This document shows positions 10,452 to 22,679 of a stretch of 64,000 nucleotides of DNA, piece after piece. Origin of the DNA: Dryococelus australis. Lineage: Eukaryota > Arthropoda > Insecta > Phasmatodea > Phasmatidae. The notes beneath the pieces are model-generated. The model did not search any database. It was given only the letters and a program-made list of their open reading frames with translations, and was not told the DNA's origin. Made by a program: the position numbers and the translations under genes. Numbering within the stretch: position 1 is the first letter of the stretch; every line of letters begins with the position of its first letter. The stretch is taken from positions 17,172,295 through 17,236,294 of the forward strand of contig CM057002.1 in NCBI GenBank assembly GCA_029891345.1. The letters run 5' to 3'.

Positions 10452-11708
10452 ATGAGTTATAAAAGTATTGAGAGCTTTGATATACAGACTTTTCCCCCAA
10501 CTGAACAGACTAGGGGAAATTTGAATGTTTTCAATAACAGAATTGAGTTTGATATTCCTATAGGAGCTGGCTTTTCTTTTCCAAATGGTGATTATGTTTT
10601 CGAGCAATGTAGATTACAAAAGAGAGATAAAGTTGGAGATGCGGCAAAATACGAAAAATTAGATAACATTGATGTTTGTTCTATCTTTTTTCCTTTTCAA
10701 TTTTCTAGAGTAGGAATTTCAAAACATAGACAGATTATTGAGGCTGTTGATAATCTGGGAATAACTTCAACAATGATGAATGCTTTGTTAAGATCGCAAA
10801 GTGAACAAAATTATATGGAGATGTCTTACGTTGATAATCTAAATTGAGTAAAATCTGTACATAGTGATAGAACAAATGAAGTAATGCATCCACTATGATA
10901 TTTGTTTTGTTTTATTAGCGATAACAATGAAATTTACTGGAAAGGTCGCTGTAATTTTACTTTCATTCGTAATTAATCTGACAACAACTGTTTATAACAT
11001 AAGAAAGCAGATGGTGCACTTGATAGAGATTATGCCAATCCAGGCAAAATTGTTTTTCGAAAATTAAAAATTATGTGGCCTGTAGTTGAATATGAAACAA
11101 ACAAAGCCATTGCAATTAAAGAAAAAATATACAAACAACACAAGGAAAAGTAGTTCATACTGGAACAACTATATTTAACTTTGATATAAAAGTTCAGTTT
11201 AATAATTTACAATTTGACATGCCCGATTTTGTAATTGTATGCTTTCAACCTAATAGAAAAATCAAGCTGATCAGAGCGTACATGCGTCTATGTTTGATCA
11301 CTGTAATGTGAGAAATATTTATGTTAAAAATGGAAGAAATAACATTTTTCCAAAAGAAAATTGGAATCTAGATATAAAAAGTGGCCTTTGCAATAAAATG
11401 TATCTTGCTTATAACCATTTTAGAAATTTGAAAACAAAACTGGTTACTGTATTTCGAAATAATGAACTTTATAATAAACCAACTGTAAACATGCATTATG
11501 ATATAAATTATTATTCATTTTGGAGGCGAAGACCATTGTATATCATTGATTGTTCTTAACAACTATAGTTAAATTAAAAACAAATATAAAAATTAGTGTT
11601 GATTTTAATAAAGCTGTTGAAGCTGATATAATTTGTAGTGTCGTTCTAGTTAGTGAACGAAATTGAACTTATGATTACTTGAAAGGAAGGATTACTGAAG
11701 ATCTATAA
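10452..11708 (+). pseudogene. MCP: Capsid-like protein, probable major capsid (copy 1)
   Basis: The first frame (10452-10847, 131 residues) aligns with copy 2 across RIEFDIPI, FFPFQFSRVGISKH and NLGITSTMM. The final open piece (11290-11559) has MFDHCNVRNIYVKNGRN and RRRPLYIIDCS. In between, recognisable segments (NNEIYWKG, MPDFVIV-like) lie in other frames, and the gene ends near 11,708. This ~400-residue protein recurs in arthropod Polintons and is the best candidate for the double-jelly-roll major capsid protein. Breaks seen: a stop after 10,847, several between 10,850 and 11,290, and stops near 11,560 and 11,666. It is isolated from the integrase, unlike in copy 2. Confidence 0.7.
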
Positions 11709-12100
11709 ATGTTTAATTATATTAGATGGAGAATGTAAACAATTTTACAGAAACAAGGAATTGTTTCGATATTTTAATACAATATTTTAGACTCATAGTT
11801 GAGTGGCTGCCTTTAAAAGTTTTACGAATTTTTAATCAAATAAAAAATAATTTTTCTAATTAAATTTTTTACCTTTTTATAAAACTTTCAATATAATAAA
11901 TGGATCAAATTTCATTTGATTGTTAGCTTAATTTGCTTGACTTAGATTGCCTGCTTGCAAAATTTGTATTTTTTAAAAATGCGAAAATTTGCTCTAAAAT
12001 CAAGAAATTCGCTTGATTTTAAGGCAGCAAAAAGCCTGCATGCCGTTTTGAAAGAAGCAGTAAATTTGCTCGATTTTTGCTTAATTTTGGGAAAATTATA
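11709..12100. other. AT-rich right flank of Polinton copy 1
   Basis: Non-coding. The 11,990-12,090 part repeats short GCTTGATTTT / GCTCGATTTTTGC phrases in imperfect tandem. No terminal inverted repeat could be matched, because the other end of the copy lies outside the window. Confidence 0.4.
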
Positions 12101-13001
12101 ATTTTATAATGAAAATGTGTGGTGGTCCATGTCCCATCTTTTACATCTACTCCCAATGTCCCGAAGACCCATAATGGAAATGCTCCTGTCGAGCTCCCGA
12201 AAGTCAGCAGAGAGGAACTAAGTGGTGAATCACCTCTCACGAGAGAGCCTCTAGAGGATTCGCCTGGTCGAGCGGAAATCGGCGACCCACCCCTGGTGAG
12301 CTTGGACGGTGTCGCCGACGATGAGCAAACCAGGGGGGGGGGGTAGTAAAATGGAAATTGCGACAGCTCCTCCAGCAAGTGAGCCACCAACTGGGGCAGA
12401 AAGCCCGGAGTCGCCCGGCGAAACCACGCCTTGCAGGGAACTTCCGACGGCTGGCCCGGATGTGTTTGACGGTGCACCGATAGTGAGCGCTCCTGTCATT
12501 CCATCAGCGCAACCAACAGAGTCGACACTTCAAGTGGATCACCAGCAAGGATATGAAACGACGGGAGACATCGTGACGCCAAGCATCGAGGAGAGAGGTG
12601 CAACTTTGAGGACATCTGCACCAGGTGACTACCCAGGTCCCCCTACCATGAGGTCGACAGTGTCAGGGCGGCCCGTGGGTACGAGCACCATAGGCGAATA
12701 TATGAGCAACCATGGCAAGCAGCAAGGAAGAGAGGAGTCGGCTAGAGGGTCACATGTGTCTAGCCATCAGACCCTAGTGGCTGTCTGTCTGGGTTTCTTC
12801 CGGCGACTGCGTCATGCAAGCGACAGTGACAGAAGAGAAGCAGCAACAGCATCGGCATCGGTCGCACCAGCTATGTGCAGCTCTACAGGGACATTCGAAC
12901 ATGCTGCGAACAAAGATGCAGGCAAGGAGATACTTGTTGTGCTGCCAGTAACAGCACCAGGCTTGCGAATGGTCTGCGGGTGGTGGGGGGTGGGGGTTTG
13001 A
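12100..13001 (+). CDS. GC-rich Pro/Ser/Thr-rich ORF, unrecognised
   Basis: A GC-rich island in an AT-rich setting. Two overlapping frames, 12119-12346 and 12309-13001 (230 residues), join across a run of ten G at 12,336-12,345, where slippage could have shifted the frame. The encoded protein is rich in Pro, Ser, Thr, Glu and Gly, with no domain I recognise, and ends in a Gly/Trp-rich tail. Long frames are open on the opposite strand too, as expected of GC-rich sequence, so real coding is uncertain. It could be the N-terminal part of a transposon gene, a CpG-rich host exon, or a chance ORF. Confidence 0.25.
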
Positions 13002-13640
13002 CATGTGCTGTGTCTCCCACCTAATAGAAAGTTTGCCCGGCCTTGCACCGAAGCCCATACTACGAGCAATACACAGTGCAAACTTCGTGTGAGTGATGCG
13101 CCTGTGCACGTAGTGCAGCAAGAGGGTAAAGTGCAAGTTAGTGCACACAGTGTAGGGTGCAGAGAAGTGCAGCACTGGGCACGTGAGTGCAAATGAAAGC
13201 AGTACCAAGTTTCAAAAGGGCTTAAGACAGGTACTGTGGAACATTCCTAACGGAATACACAATAACTTACACCCTAATATAAACCCTATTTTAAATTAAA
13301 GCAAGCAATGCAGAGTTCTAGTGTTTTGCATTTTCACCTCATTTGTTTACATCGTTCACATCATTCATTGCAAGGGTGATGTGTTTTTTTTTTTGTTAGT
13401 TTAAAATGTCTTGTTAAATTTTTATGTTCCACTTTGAGCAGGAAAGCTTTTATTTATTCAAGTGAGAGAGTTGTTTCGTGGACAGTAGAAAAGAATATCC
13501 GCTTGGCATGCTCCCCACCCCTGGGCAGTGAAGGCGCCTAGCCAGCCAGTCAGAGTAACGTCTGGGATTCGCGAGGGCAAGGCTGCGTCGTGTGTGTCCA
13601 GAGGCATTCACGTTATTCAACTGATCATCTTAACTACAAT
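13002..13640. other. No recognisable gene; GC-rich then AT-rich
   Basis: From 13,080 to 13,200 the sequence repeats short GTGCA/GTGCAG phrases (a degenerate minisatellite). From 13,200 to 13,450 it is AT-rich. I see no domain on either strand. Confidence 0.4.
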
Positions 13641-13680
13641 AGACTTTCATTTATTTCGGATCCATTTGTTTTGGTTGCAG

Positions 13681-13779
13681 GAATGCCTGCCCTCTCCTCC
13701 TGTGGATTTGCATCGCCCAGAGGGACTTACTAACTACCGTAATCCTTATTGGCCACATATGGGTCTTTTGTCTGCATAG
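13681..13779 (+). CDS. Possible terminal host exon
   Basis: A strong 3' splice-site context, TTTTGGTTGCAG, ends at 13,680. It is followed by an open stretch of about 32 codons to a TAG at 13,777-13,779 and by an AATAAA polyadenylation signal at 13,835-13,840. The peptide (for example PEGLTNYRNPYWPHMGLLSA at the end) is not one I recognise. Splice site, stop and poly(A) signal in that order are what a last exon looks like, but all three are short signals that arise by chance. Confidence 0.25.
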   Translation, partial: ECLPSPPVDLHRPEGLTNYRNPYWPHMGLLSA

Positions 13780-13840
13780 CCCTGTTGGTGGGCCGACCCC
13801 AGCGCAAGTGTAAGTTTTCTCAAATGGGAAGTTAAATAAA

Positions 13841-15439
13841 AGGCACTGAGATATGTGTGAAACAGGACATCGATGTGTTCTCATTTGTCTGACCATAAGG
13901 TTCTTCAGGGTACAGGCCCTTAGAATACACGCCATTTTCTATGCAAGCTTTCAGAGTTTAAATGTCTTTTATTGCTATTGCAAGTTTATTGTATTTTTGG
14001 GGGTATGGACCTGTAATTATCATGTAATAAGGCGTAGCATCTGTCGAGAGGTTGCCGAATGGAAAATCAGTAAAACTTCTTTAGCATCTACAGGAAGGAA
14101 TCAGCAGAGCAGTGCGAATTTCTACGCCCTGGGTTGTCGGCCACGCGGTTCGGAGACAGAAGAGTAAGCTCTACCAACTTTGACACTGCTGGGATAGTGT
14201 CTGGCACCTTGGGTAATAACGTACACATCCTAACCTCAACCTGTGCCGCACACCAATTCCCCTTCGTCCGTCCATGGTCCAGCCACACAGCGTCACATCG
14301 TTGGGAAGTGTACATAAAATTTATCTAATAACTAGGCCAACTATATCAAAATATAATTTACGAAAAAAAATACTCTGTGTCAGCACAGGGATGAGAACCT
14401 ACTATGCTTTTATTGCTAACCCTCAACGATAAGATCAAATTGACTTATAGCTAATTTTTGTGGTAAACACAGCTGCAAGTACCTACAAAAATATTTATGA
14501 CTATGAAGGTTTATTTGATTTTAAAAGTTCTGTGTAGCTAGTTAACAGCAATATGTTTTTTTTATTTTTTATTATTATTTGGGTTATTTGAAGTGTTCTG
14601 AAATTTGCAATACATTTCTTTTGCACACAATCACACTTTTACATTTCCCCTAGTTTTTGCACAAACAACTATATACTGTTTTATGTTGTTGGGTGCCCAC
14701 CATGTCACTCAAGCTCATGGATATAGGTCAGTATGTTAAAAACATTCCTTAAGGGATAACACGGACCTTGTAGTATTTAAAAACGAGTAGTTTTACAAGA
14801 GAAGTCTTTGTACTGTTACAAGCATTTGTAAAATTACACACAATTTCCCAGTAAAAATTACAATATACATAGGCTTTCTTGTCAAATGTATTTTGTGTAT
14901 TAATTAAAAATTTTTTTTTTTTCATTTTGCATTAATGCTATGCCCAGATTATTGGTAATATTCGTGATCATATGATGTAGGCTTTTTTTTATTAAAAACG
15001 TTACTACACCTATTGATAAAATAATTTTTTCAAAGTGTTGTGCCTAGGAATGTTTTTTATAAAACTATTATTTACAATCATAACTTACCTATAGTATGAT
15101 TAATTGAGGGCAAAAATTAGATAAAAGTTCAGTATTAAATTTTACTTGAATAGTTCCACGTGTTTTGCTACACAGTGTATAAATTTTTGCATTAACTATA
15201 CTTTTTCCCTGCTTTAATTAATTAATTATTATTATTATTCATGATCATATGTTGCAGGTTTTTTTGCTTCATCATAGAGGGTGGCCATGTCGATGTAGGA
15301 AGTTCCGGGGGCTTTCAACTTCCTTCGCCTTCTACTGTCTCTGGGGAAGTGCAATACTGCCGCCAGGGCTATTTTGTGGGTTTTGTTAGAAATATTGTTC
15401 GGCATGCAATAATGGATTGATGCACAAGAAGACCTGTAT
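13841..15439. other. AT-rich intergenic or intronic sequence
   Basis: No domain recognised. 13,950-14,330 is somewhat more GC-rich with short open frames but no codon pattern I trust. 14,340-15,240 is strongly AT-rich with homopolymer T tracts. Confidence 0.4.
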
Positions 15440-18400
15440 TCACAATCCACTCCGGGAATAAGAAGTCTGCGACAAATGTGGGATCAGGATTGGGCAGAAG
15501 GACAACATGGAACACCATCTAAGAAGCTGCAATGGAGTCATGTGGCAGAAAGCAGCCGGCAACTGCAAATTCTGTAATGCTCCATTTGCCAACATAGCAG
15601 ATGCTCGGAGACACGAAAAGAGGTACAAGTTTAACCCGAAGAATAAAATGTATAAATTTGAAGATTACAGCAAAAATTACATGAGGGTGGACAATCTAAA
15701 AGTATATGCCAAGAAGTGTACTGGCCCAGCACCTTCACCTGCGAAGAAGGCCAAGCATTATGTTTCCACCCAGCAGCAGCCAGTACCTACACCAGCACCA
15801 CGTCCAAGAATCATTGCGGGGTCCGGGAAGCCAACTGCCCACAGATTTATATTGGTGGAGACCGCATTTCGAGGCAATTTTAAGATGTATGTGGTCGAAA
15901 ATACGAGCGAAGAGGCTAAATATGTGGACAAATTTATTGAGAGACTGAAACAAAATATTATTGAACAGCTGCAGGAAGAAATAATGGAAATGGGCCAATT
16001 AAATTCAATTTGTTCCTGGAGTGCGACTATGGTAAACCTGAGCCCCACAAAGACGAAGTAGACCAGCGCGTCTTGAAGACCAAGAATGTGCCATCATGCA
16101 ATGAAAATGATGTGGAAAAAGCTGTGGCGGCCAACGTGGTCAAGATCTGTCAAAAATAGTACGAGTACCAGGGTAAAGGATCTGGATGGACTCTTACTAC
16201 AGTGAAGAGAATGCAGCTCCAAATTAATAAGTTGAACCCAGTCCATGTATCCAGCTACATAGATTTGCCAGCTCCCATCAAGTGTAAAGAATATATTTAC
16301 AACCCGAAAAACGAGGATCACCAGTGCTTCAAATTGGCCATACTTATCAGATACGTTGAAGATGTGCATCCTAAACGAGTCAACCACCGCTACAGAGAAC
16401 CAAATTCAACTTCAATGACATCGAGTTCCCCACACCTCTGCACTAGATAACCAAATTTGAAAAACAAAACCTCGGAGAGACAGTAAATGTATTTAATACC
16501 AATGATGACATGATACAAGTGTCAAGACGAGTCTGTAATGAAGAGAAGCCCGTGCATTTTGATCTCCTCCTCCTCACCACCGAAGACAATGCACACTTCA
16601 TATACATAACAATTTTTTCTCTGCTGATGAGACCCTAAATAACAGCCCATACAGAAAAACTACATATTTGCAAAAGATGTTTCATGCACTACGATCCCAG
16701 GCTGCGGGTGACAGGAAAGACAGCCAAAGAGATGTTGGCAGAGCACAATAAGTGTTGCAGTCCTCATGCTCCAGCAAGAATCGAGATGCCGAGCCACGAC
16801 TAGATGGGAAGAAGACCAACCCTCAAATTTGCAAACCACCACAATGCAGACAGGATGACAATAGTTATTTATGCAGATTTTGAAGCAATTCTCCTGCCCG
16901 TCCAGACCTGCCAGGCCGACCCCCAGACATCTAGCATGTACTCATATCATAAACACAAGGCGTATAGTTTTTGTTACTCTGCTCAAATAGATAATGACAT
17001 AATACCTGCTGTCAAAACAAGTCTGCCAACGGAGCTAATGATTTACACTGGGAAGAATGCAGCAAAGAAATTTATTGAAGAGACCGTAGATGTTGGACAA
17101 AAGGTGAAGGAAATTTATGCAACATGTGAACACATGAAGCCACTCAGCAACCTGCAATCACTTAATCATGGCATCTCAGATACCTGCTGCTACGCTGAAG
17201 AAATATTTACACAAGACAACTGGAAGGTAATGCACCACGACCACTTCACCAGAAACTACATTGGGTCCTCTTGTAATAACTGCAACAAACTTCGCCGCCA
17301 TCCAAAAAGATTGCCTGTGTTATTCCACAACCTAACATATAATGAGAACTACGACGACAAGGAAATCTTCATCATCCCACATACAGAGGAAAAACTAGTC
17401 TCGTTCTCGAAATCACTAGGGGGGGGGGGGGAATGTTTTATATACAGTTTATAGACACCTTCCGCTTCATATCGACCAGCCTCGCAACCCTCGTCGAAAA
17501 CCTAGCAAGAGACCGGCTTATAAATACTGCAAAATTCTTCAGCCCAGATGAGATGGAACTAGTAGGGAGAAAGGGCATGTTACCCTACAATTACATAGAC
17601 TGCCTGCAGAAACTGGAAGAGACACAGCTGCCCCCCCCCCCCTCCAAGTGACAAATTTTACAATAGGTTGACGGACATGTCCATCAGTGAAGAAGACTAT
17701 ACTCAAGCACTTAATGTCTAGAAAAAATTCGCCTGTCAGAAAATTGAGGATCATTTAAATGTTTATGTGAAGACTGATGCTTTGCTGTTGTTGGTGCATT
17801 TTAAAACTACAGGAAACTGTTACCAGAAACATATGGTCTGGACTGTGTCCATTATGTGAGCATGCCGAGCTTCTCTTTCGAAGCAATGTTGAAACACACC
17901 AAGGTCGAACTGGAACTATTGGTCGATTACGACAAACATTTATTCATTGAAGAAGGCATAAGAGGCAGAGTGGTCCAGAGTGTGAAGCGTCATGCATAAG
18001 CTAATAATAAGTACATTCCATCCACATATGAAGCCAGCAAACTGCCCGCCTACCTCCAGTACTTAGATGCCAACAACTTGTACAGGTGGGCAATGTCTAT
18101 GCCCTCTTCCTGTGCATAACTTCCAGTGGGTGAGCACCACTATCGACATCACAGCGGTGCCAGATGATGGACTATTCGGGGACATGCTGGAGGTATATGT
18201 AAAATATCCTGCAGAACTCCACGACATTCACAAAGACCTGCCATTCTTGCCCATCAATGAGTGTTCTCGAAGTGGCAAGACCAAATAATCATTTACGACA
18301 TTGCAAGTTAAGAAAAATTACATTGTACATTATATAAACATGAAGCAAGCGTTATCCCACAGCCTCCATGTGACGAAGATCCATTGTGTGCTACAATTTG

Positions 18401-18780
18401 AACAAGAAGCATGGCTCAAGCCCTGCATCAACCTGAACACTGAAAAAAGGCAGGCAGCTGGCGATGATTTTGAAAAATACTTTTTAAGCTTACGAACAAT
18501 GCAACATTTGGCAAATTAATGGAAAATAAAAGGAAGAGACAAGTCATGGAATTGGTGTGTAACAAGAGAAGACTGAAGAAACTAATAGCTAAAACATCAT
18601 CATTCAAGTGCCGCACAATATACAGAGAAAATGTATCCCCGATGAAAATGGAAAAGGAAACCATATTATTTGACAAAATTATTTATACCAGCTTTTCAGT
18701 TCTCAACCTCTCCAGGGAAAGATTAGGTGAAAAGTCTAAAAGTTCCATAAAATTACGGGTATGGGTGCCAGTGCTCTAGA
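15440..18780 (+). pseudogene. PolB: Zinc-finger-headed Polinton-type DNA polymerase B (third element)
   Basis: A degraded protein-primed family B polymerase, distinct from copies 1 and 2 and more GC-rich. In order: a zinc finger CDKCGIRIGQKDNMEHHLRS (15,472-15,535) and a second one (CKFCNAP...H, 15,564-15,620); a basic, Pro-rich linker; a segment with KPVHFDLLLLTTEDNAHF (16,549-16,602); Exo I (YADFEAI, 16,870); Exo II (LFHNLTYNENYD, 17,320); DTFRFISTSLATL (17,455); Exo III (YVKTDALLL, 17,763); motif A (YLDANNLYRWAM, 18,062); LYRIMQH-type motif B region with MENKRKRQ (18,490-18,540). Frames shift at a G run (17,420-17,430), at a C run (17,632-17,642) and elsewhere. It stops at about 18,720, before motif C. 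No capsid or integrase gene of its own is visible. Confidence 0.85.
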
Positions 18781-20200
18781 GAGCATGAGAGTTAATCTGA
18801 GGTTGTGAAGATCGATGGCCTATGTGGCCTTCTTGGTAGTCCCCCGGTGACGGACGAGGACAACCAAGCGGTTACCATGCTCATGCTCCAAGCTGGTGAA
18901 GATCGACATAGAGCTAAATCCAGTACTGCCTTGTCTAGTAGGAGTTGTCGGCTCCCACCAAATGCCATTACACATGAATAAAGTGGGCTGTTGTGGCCTC
19001 CCAACGCGATTAGTATATCAAGACACTTTTAGGTTGAAATGCGGCCGAGTTAAATAAGACACCCCGAGTTATCCGTCATGTGGTTCTATTTAACATTATT
19101 TCTCCCAAAGAGTACTTACATTGATTATTCGCCGTTAGAGCGAAGCGAACTCTGATGCTGATTAAAAATGTGGTATGCCTACATGACTTACTGTAAAGTA
19201 AAGTAATCCCAGATGTGTAAAAGATGGCTGGGGTGTGAGGCAGTGCTAGTTCCGGGCGAGCAAAGACAAGTTCCAGTAAACTACATTAAACGTCAGAAAT
19301 TAACAGTGATTAGTAAAAAAAATGTGAAATGCACGGAGCCCTGCGGGATGGCGACCACCTCACGTCGAGCCAAGATAAAGACTAACTTGGCGTAGGTCCG
19401 AGGCCCTCTCATTGGCGGTGACCTGCTGCCAACATGTCATGTGACTCGTGCAGAGTTAAAAAGTAAATGAAAAATGAATGAAAACAACTAGCTGTGTGGC
19501 TAACCAAATCAGAACACTAGAAAACTCATATATAATATACAATAACTTAGTTTTAAAAATACTTTAGAAAACAAATATCCTTTCAACCAACTTACACACA
19601 AGGGACTCTAACTTCACTTATATAGGTCTGTTTGCAAACAATTTTTGGGCACCGTAGATCTGTCTTCTCTTAACTAATATTTTTAGAATGAATAAAATTA
19701 ATAATAGAACATTTTGACTCTAAACATAACCCAGAAAAACATACATGAAAAGTTTAATTGAATTTTTTAAATTATTCGCCATGTGGTCGGTGCACCACTT
19801 GAACCGGTTGACTCTGCTATCTGCACATTCCACTATTGCCAGTAACGGCCAGTATTGTGATAATGTCTTTTTTGGTTATGCTTGGTTCTTTCGGTTCTTG
19901 TGATGTTCAATCACATAATTGACGTGTTATAAATTTATAAACAATATTCTTGTTTTGAATAATAATTCTGTTTACATTTTACAGGAGTCATTTCTAAACG
20001 TGTTTTATAGATGGTGCTCTTGGTGCACCGGACGTTATCATGCATGATCTACGTCACTCTTAAAACAAAGCACATTCAGTAGACTGCCACAAAATCCTTT
20101 AAAATAAATAAATAAATAAATGGAGACTACTTGGCTTGTACTTGTGTATGTGTTACATGGGAGCAATAGGAGAACAATAGCAATAATAATAGTAATAAAT
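18781..20200. other. Unassigned sequence after the truncated polymerase
   Basis: 18,780-19,480 is GC-richer and repeat-like (for example GGCCGAGTTAAATAAGACAC at 19,042) with no coding domain seen. 19,480-20,200 is AT-rich with an (AAAT)n run near 20,100-20,120. The sharp change at 18,720-18,780 is the breakpoint of the polymerase gene. Confidence 0.4.
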
Positions 20201-20209
20201 TACACATGT

Positions 20210-20520
20210 CATGTACACAGGATGAAACATAAACAAACAAACACACGTGCACGGAATCGCACGGGTGACATAATGTCGCATTTTCAACTTTAATAAAGAT
20301 ACATACACATGGAAATACCCTTGAAAACAACATAAGACTGCAAACATGGACCCTGAGAAATATAACAAAGGCACGAGCACTGGTCGCACGGGTGACTGCA
20401 TACATTGTACTCACTGACTCTAATATTAAAATAATACAATACATTTACCCTGAAGAAAACAATTAACAAAACACTGAACACTGCACTATGTCGCATAATC
20501 GCACTCGTGCACACACACAG
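20210..20520. repeat. Degenerate ~127-bp tandem repeat
   Basis: The phrase TCGCACGGGTGAC occurs at about 20,257 and 20,384 and a decayed third (CGCACTCGTGCACAC) near 20,503. Intervening sequence also matches loosely (ACCCTGAAGAAAACAA / ACCCTTGAAAACAACA). The period is about 120-127 bp. Frames over it are not protein-like. Confidence 0.6.
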
Positions 20521-20697
20521 GACAGTGGCTTCGGCTACAGTGGCCCCACATGGCACAAAGTGGTCGTGATGGCGTTGTGGTGAACAGACTGAAAGGCCTG
20601 GGGATGCAGTCCACGTCAGTATGTTTGTTAAATGTCGTAGCTACTACTGACAGCATGCATACATTTATGAGGCCCTGGTACACAGCTACAGATGTCA

Positions 20698-20701
<4 letters not shown>

Positions 20702-20790
<89 letters not shown>
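20702..20790. repeat. (GA)n microsatellite
   Basis: Pure GA array of about 89 bp. The Arg-Glu and Ser-Leu frames on the two strands are products of the array. Confidence 0.97.
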
Positions 20791-20795
<5 letters not shown>

Positions 20796-21149
20796 GCCAC
20801 CCCCCAACAAATTTGACTATAAATTGTTGCAACTAGTATTTCACTTCTGCAATTTCGCATGTGCATTTCTGCACGGGATTTGGACTAAGATTTTTGTTTG
20901 GATCTCCGACTAGGGTTTAAAGCCAATTCCTGGGGTACCAACCCATATCCTTACACGGGTTGTGGGAGTGAAATATTTTTAGTTGTGGCATTTTGACACA
21001 TTGTTCTTAGCCACTCTATTAATATACTTCTTATTTATGTATGGAGAGCAAAACTAACATTTTAAATTTCTTAACAAGAAAATTATATGCAACTAAATGT
21101 AAAATAAAGGTGATTGTTGCGTACTGAGTATCTAAATCACTCAAAAACC

Positions 21150-21475
21150 ATTGAATTACGTATCCAATGGTAAAAAAAAAGGTTGAGACAAAAAAAAAGC
21201 CAATTACGTATCCAACCACGACCCAGAAAAAGCCCAAATAAAGTACAAAGTTTCCCCCTGCGTATCCAGGTGACAAAACGTGCAGGGTCGAAAAGGACGT
21301 CAGTATGCAACCAAGTGGGAAGGGGGGAAATTTCGACCTACACTCAATTATTTCCTATAGTGTATCCAAACCGAAAACAGAATAAAGGTTAAAAGACCCC
21401 ATTTGTTTCCTATAGTATATCCAGGTGCCGAAAGTAACTATTAATAAAATTTTCCTATTGCATTTCCAAAACATA
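21150..21475. repeat. ~50-bp subterminal repeats with GTATCCA core
   Basis: Six or seven degenerate units at about 50-bp spacing. The best conserved part is TTTCCTATAGTGTATCCA (21,351-21,367) and TTTCCTATAGTATATCCA (21,405-21,422). The inverse motif is found at the far end of the Merlin-like element. Confidence 0.65.
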
Positions 21476-21619
21476 ATTTTTTTTCCGTCATTTTCTCGTC
21501 CCTGTTTAAATACACGCGATTCGCTATGCATTATTTTTTAAAATTATTTTTAAGAGAATATTTAATCATTATTATTAACATTTTAAAAATAATTTTAACC
21601 ACATGTTATATAATGATTC

Positions 21620-21920
21620 ACTTGCACACAATCACTAAAAATGTACACAAAAATTATGTACATTTAAAAATTCAATTTTTTATAAATATATCAATATAAT
21701 ACACCATTTTTCACATGTACGTCATCACCAAAGAGTACAGTAAAACAATGTAAAATTAAACTTTCATTTGTAATAAATGTAACAATTTAATTAATAATTT
21801 TTACATCCACACCATCACTAAAAGGGCACGGTAAAATAGTGTACAATTAAAAGCTCAACTGTTTATAAATTTAACCTTATAGATTTTAAAGTTTTGTATA
21901 TACACAATCACTTTTTTTGT
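21620..21920. repeat. ~105-bp degenerate tandem repeat
   Basis: Three imperfect units share (C)ATCACTAAAA, a GTAAAA(C/T)A(A/G)TGTA phrase, AATTAAA and TTTATAAAT. They start near 21,625, 21,725 and 21,810. They lie within the non-coding arm of the Merlin-like element. Confidence 0.5.
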
Positions 21921-21921
21921 A

Positions 21922-22205
21922 CCTCAACACTCGAAACTGGCAGGTCCAAAGTCTGTGAAATCAACAACATATACAAGTGCATCCGCTGTCGTCCAAACCG
22001 GTCATGCAGATATGACAGCACTGTACCTTTTAGGTATCGCGAATGAATGTCATTTTTTAAAAATAATTTACCTCAATAATTGACACTGGCAGATCCAAGT
22101 TTTGCAGATGCAACAGATGCAAATACATCCGTCATCGCCGGGCGGATCCATCATGACCTACTCGACTATTTTAGGCTTTGCTCCGGATAGCAAATGAATG
22201 TTTAC
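21922..22205. repeat. ~150-bp direct duplication
   Basis: Two diverged copies, 21,922-22,052 and 22,070-22,205. Both run ACCTCAAxA..., ACTGGCAG(G/A)TCCAA, a CATCCG(C/T)xxTCG phrase and end with CGAATGAATGT / CAAATGAATGT. Confidence 0.6.
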
Positions 22206-22610
22206 CCAAACAGCATGTCATTGAAATATTTTTTTTAAACCAAAACAAACAGCATGCCAATCAAACATTTTTTTTTTTTTAACTGAAACAAACAGCAAGT
22301 CCTTCTAACTTTTTGTAACTGAAACAAACAGCTACACTTTCTCACTCGCACCTGTAAATTAAAACACATAGCAACCCATTCATTCTTTTCGTTTAATTTA
22401 AATTTAACAGCTACTCGATCAAACATTAATTTTAACGTGAAACAAACAACATGTAATTCACACTCATATCAGTAATTTAAATCAAACAGCTACGCAGTCT
22501 CACACGTCCCTGTAAATTAAAACACATATCATGCCATTCAAACATTAATTTAAGCTGCGACTGTAACAGCAACTCAATATCGCTCGTGCCTGTAAATAAA
22601 AAACAACCAT
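22205..22610. repeat. AAACAAACAGC-type degenerate repeats
   Basis: Units of roughly 55-60 bp with the phrases (A)AACAAACAGC, CATGCCA/TTCAAACATT and CTCxCxCGTxCCTGTAAATTAAAACACA. They occur seven or more times from 22,210 up to the transposase end. Non-coding. Confidence 0.6.
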
Positions 22611-22679
22611 TAAAACCTGTCGAAATTGGGATAGCCTTCGGCACCATCTCCTCTGCCACAGATACTATGGTGCAAGTCG

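Noticed and set aside
12774-13208. Minus-strand ORFs opposite the GC-rich region
   Set aside because: Low stop-codon density in GC-rich DNA keeps several frames open; no domain or codon signal.
20486-20866. Ser-Leu and Arg-Glu repeat proteins
   Set aside because: Readings of the GA array.
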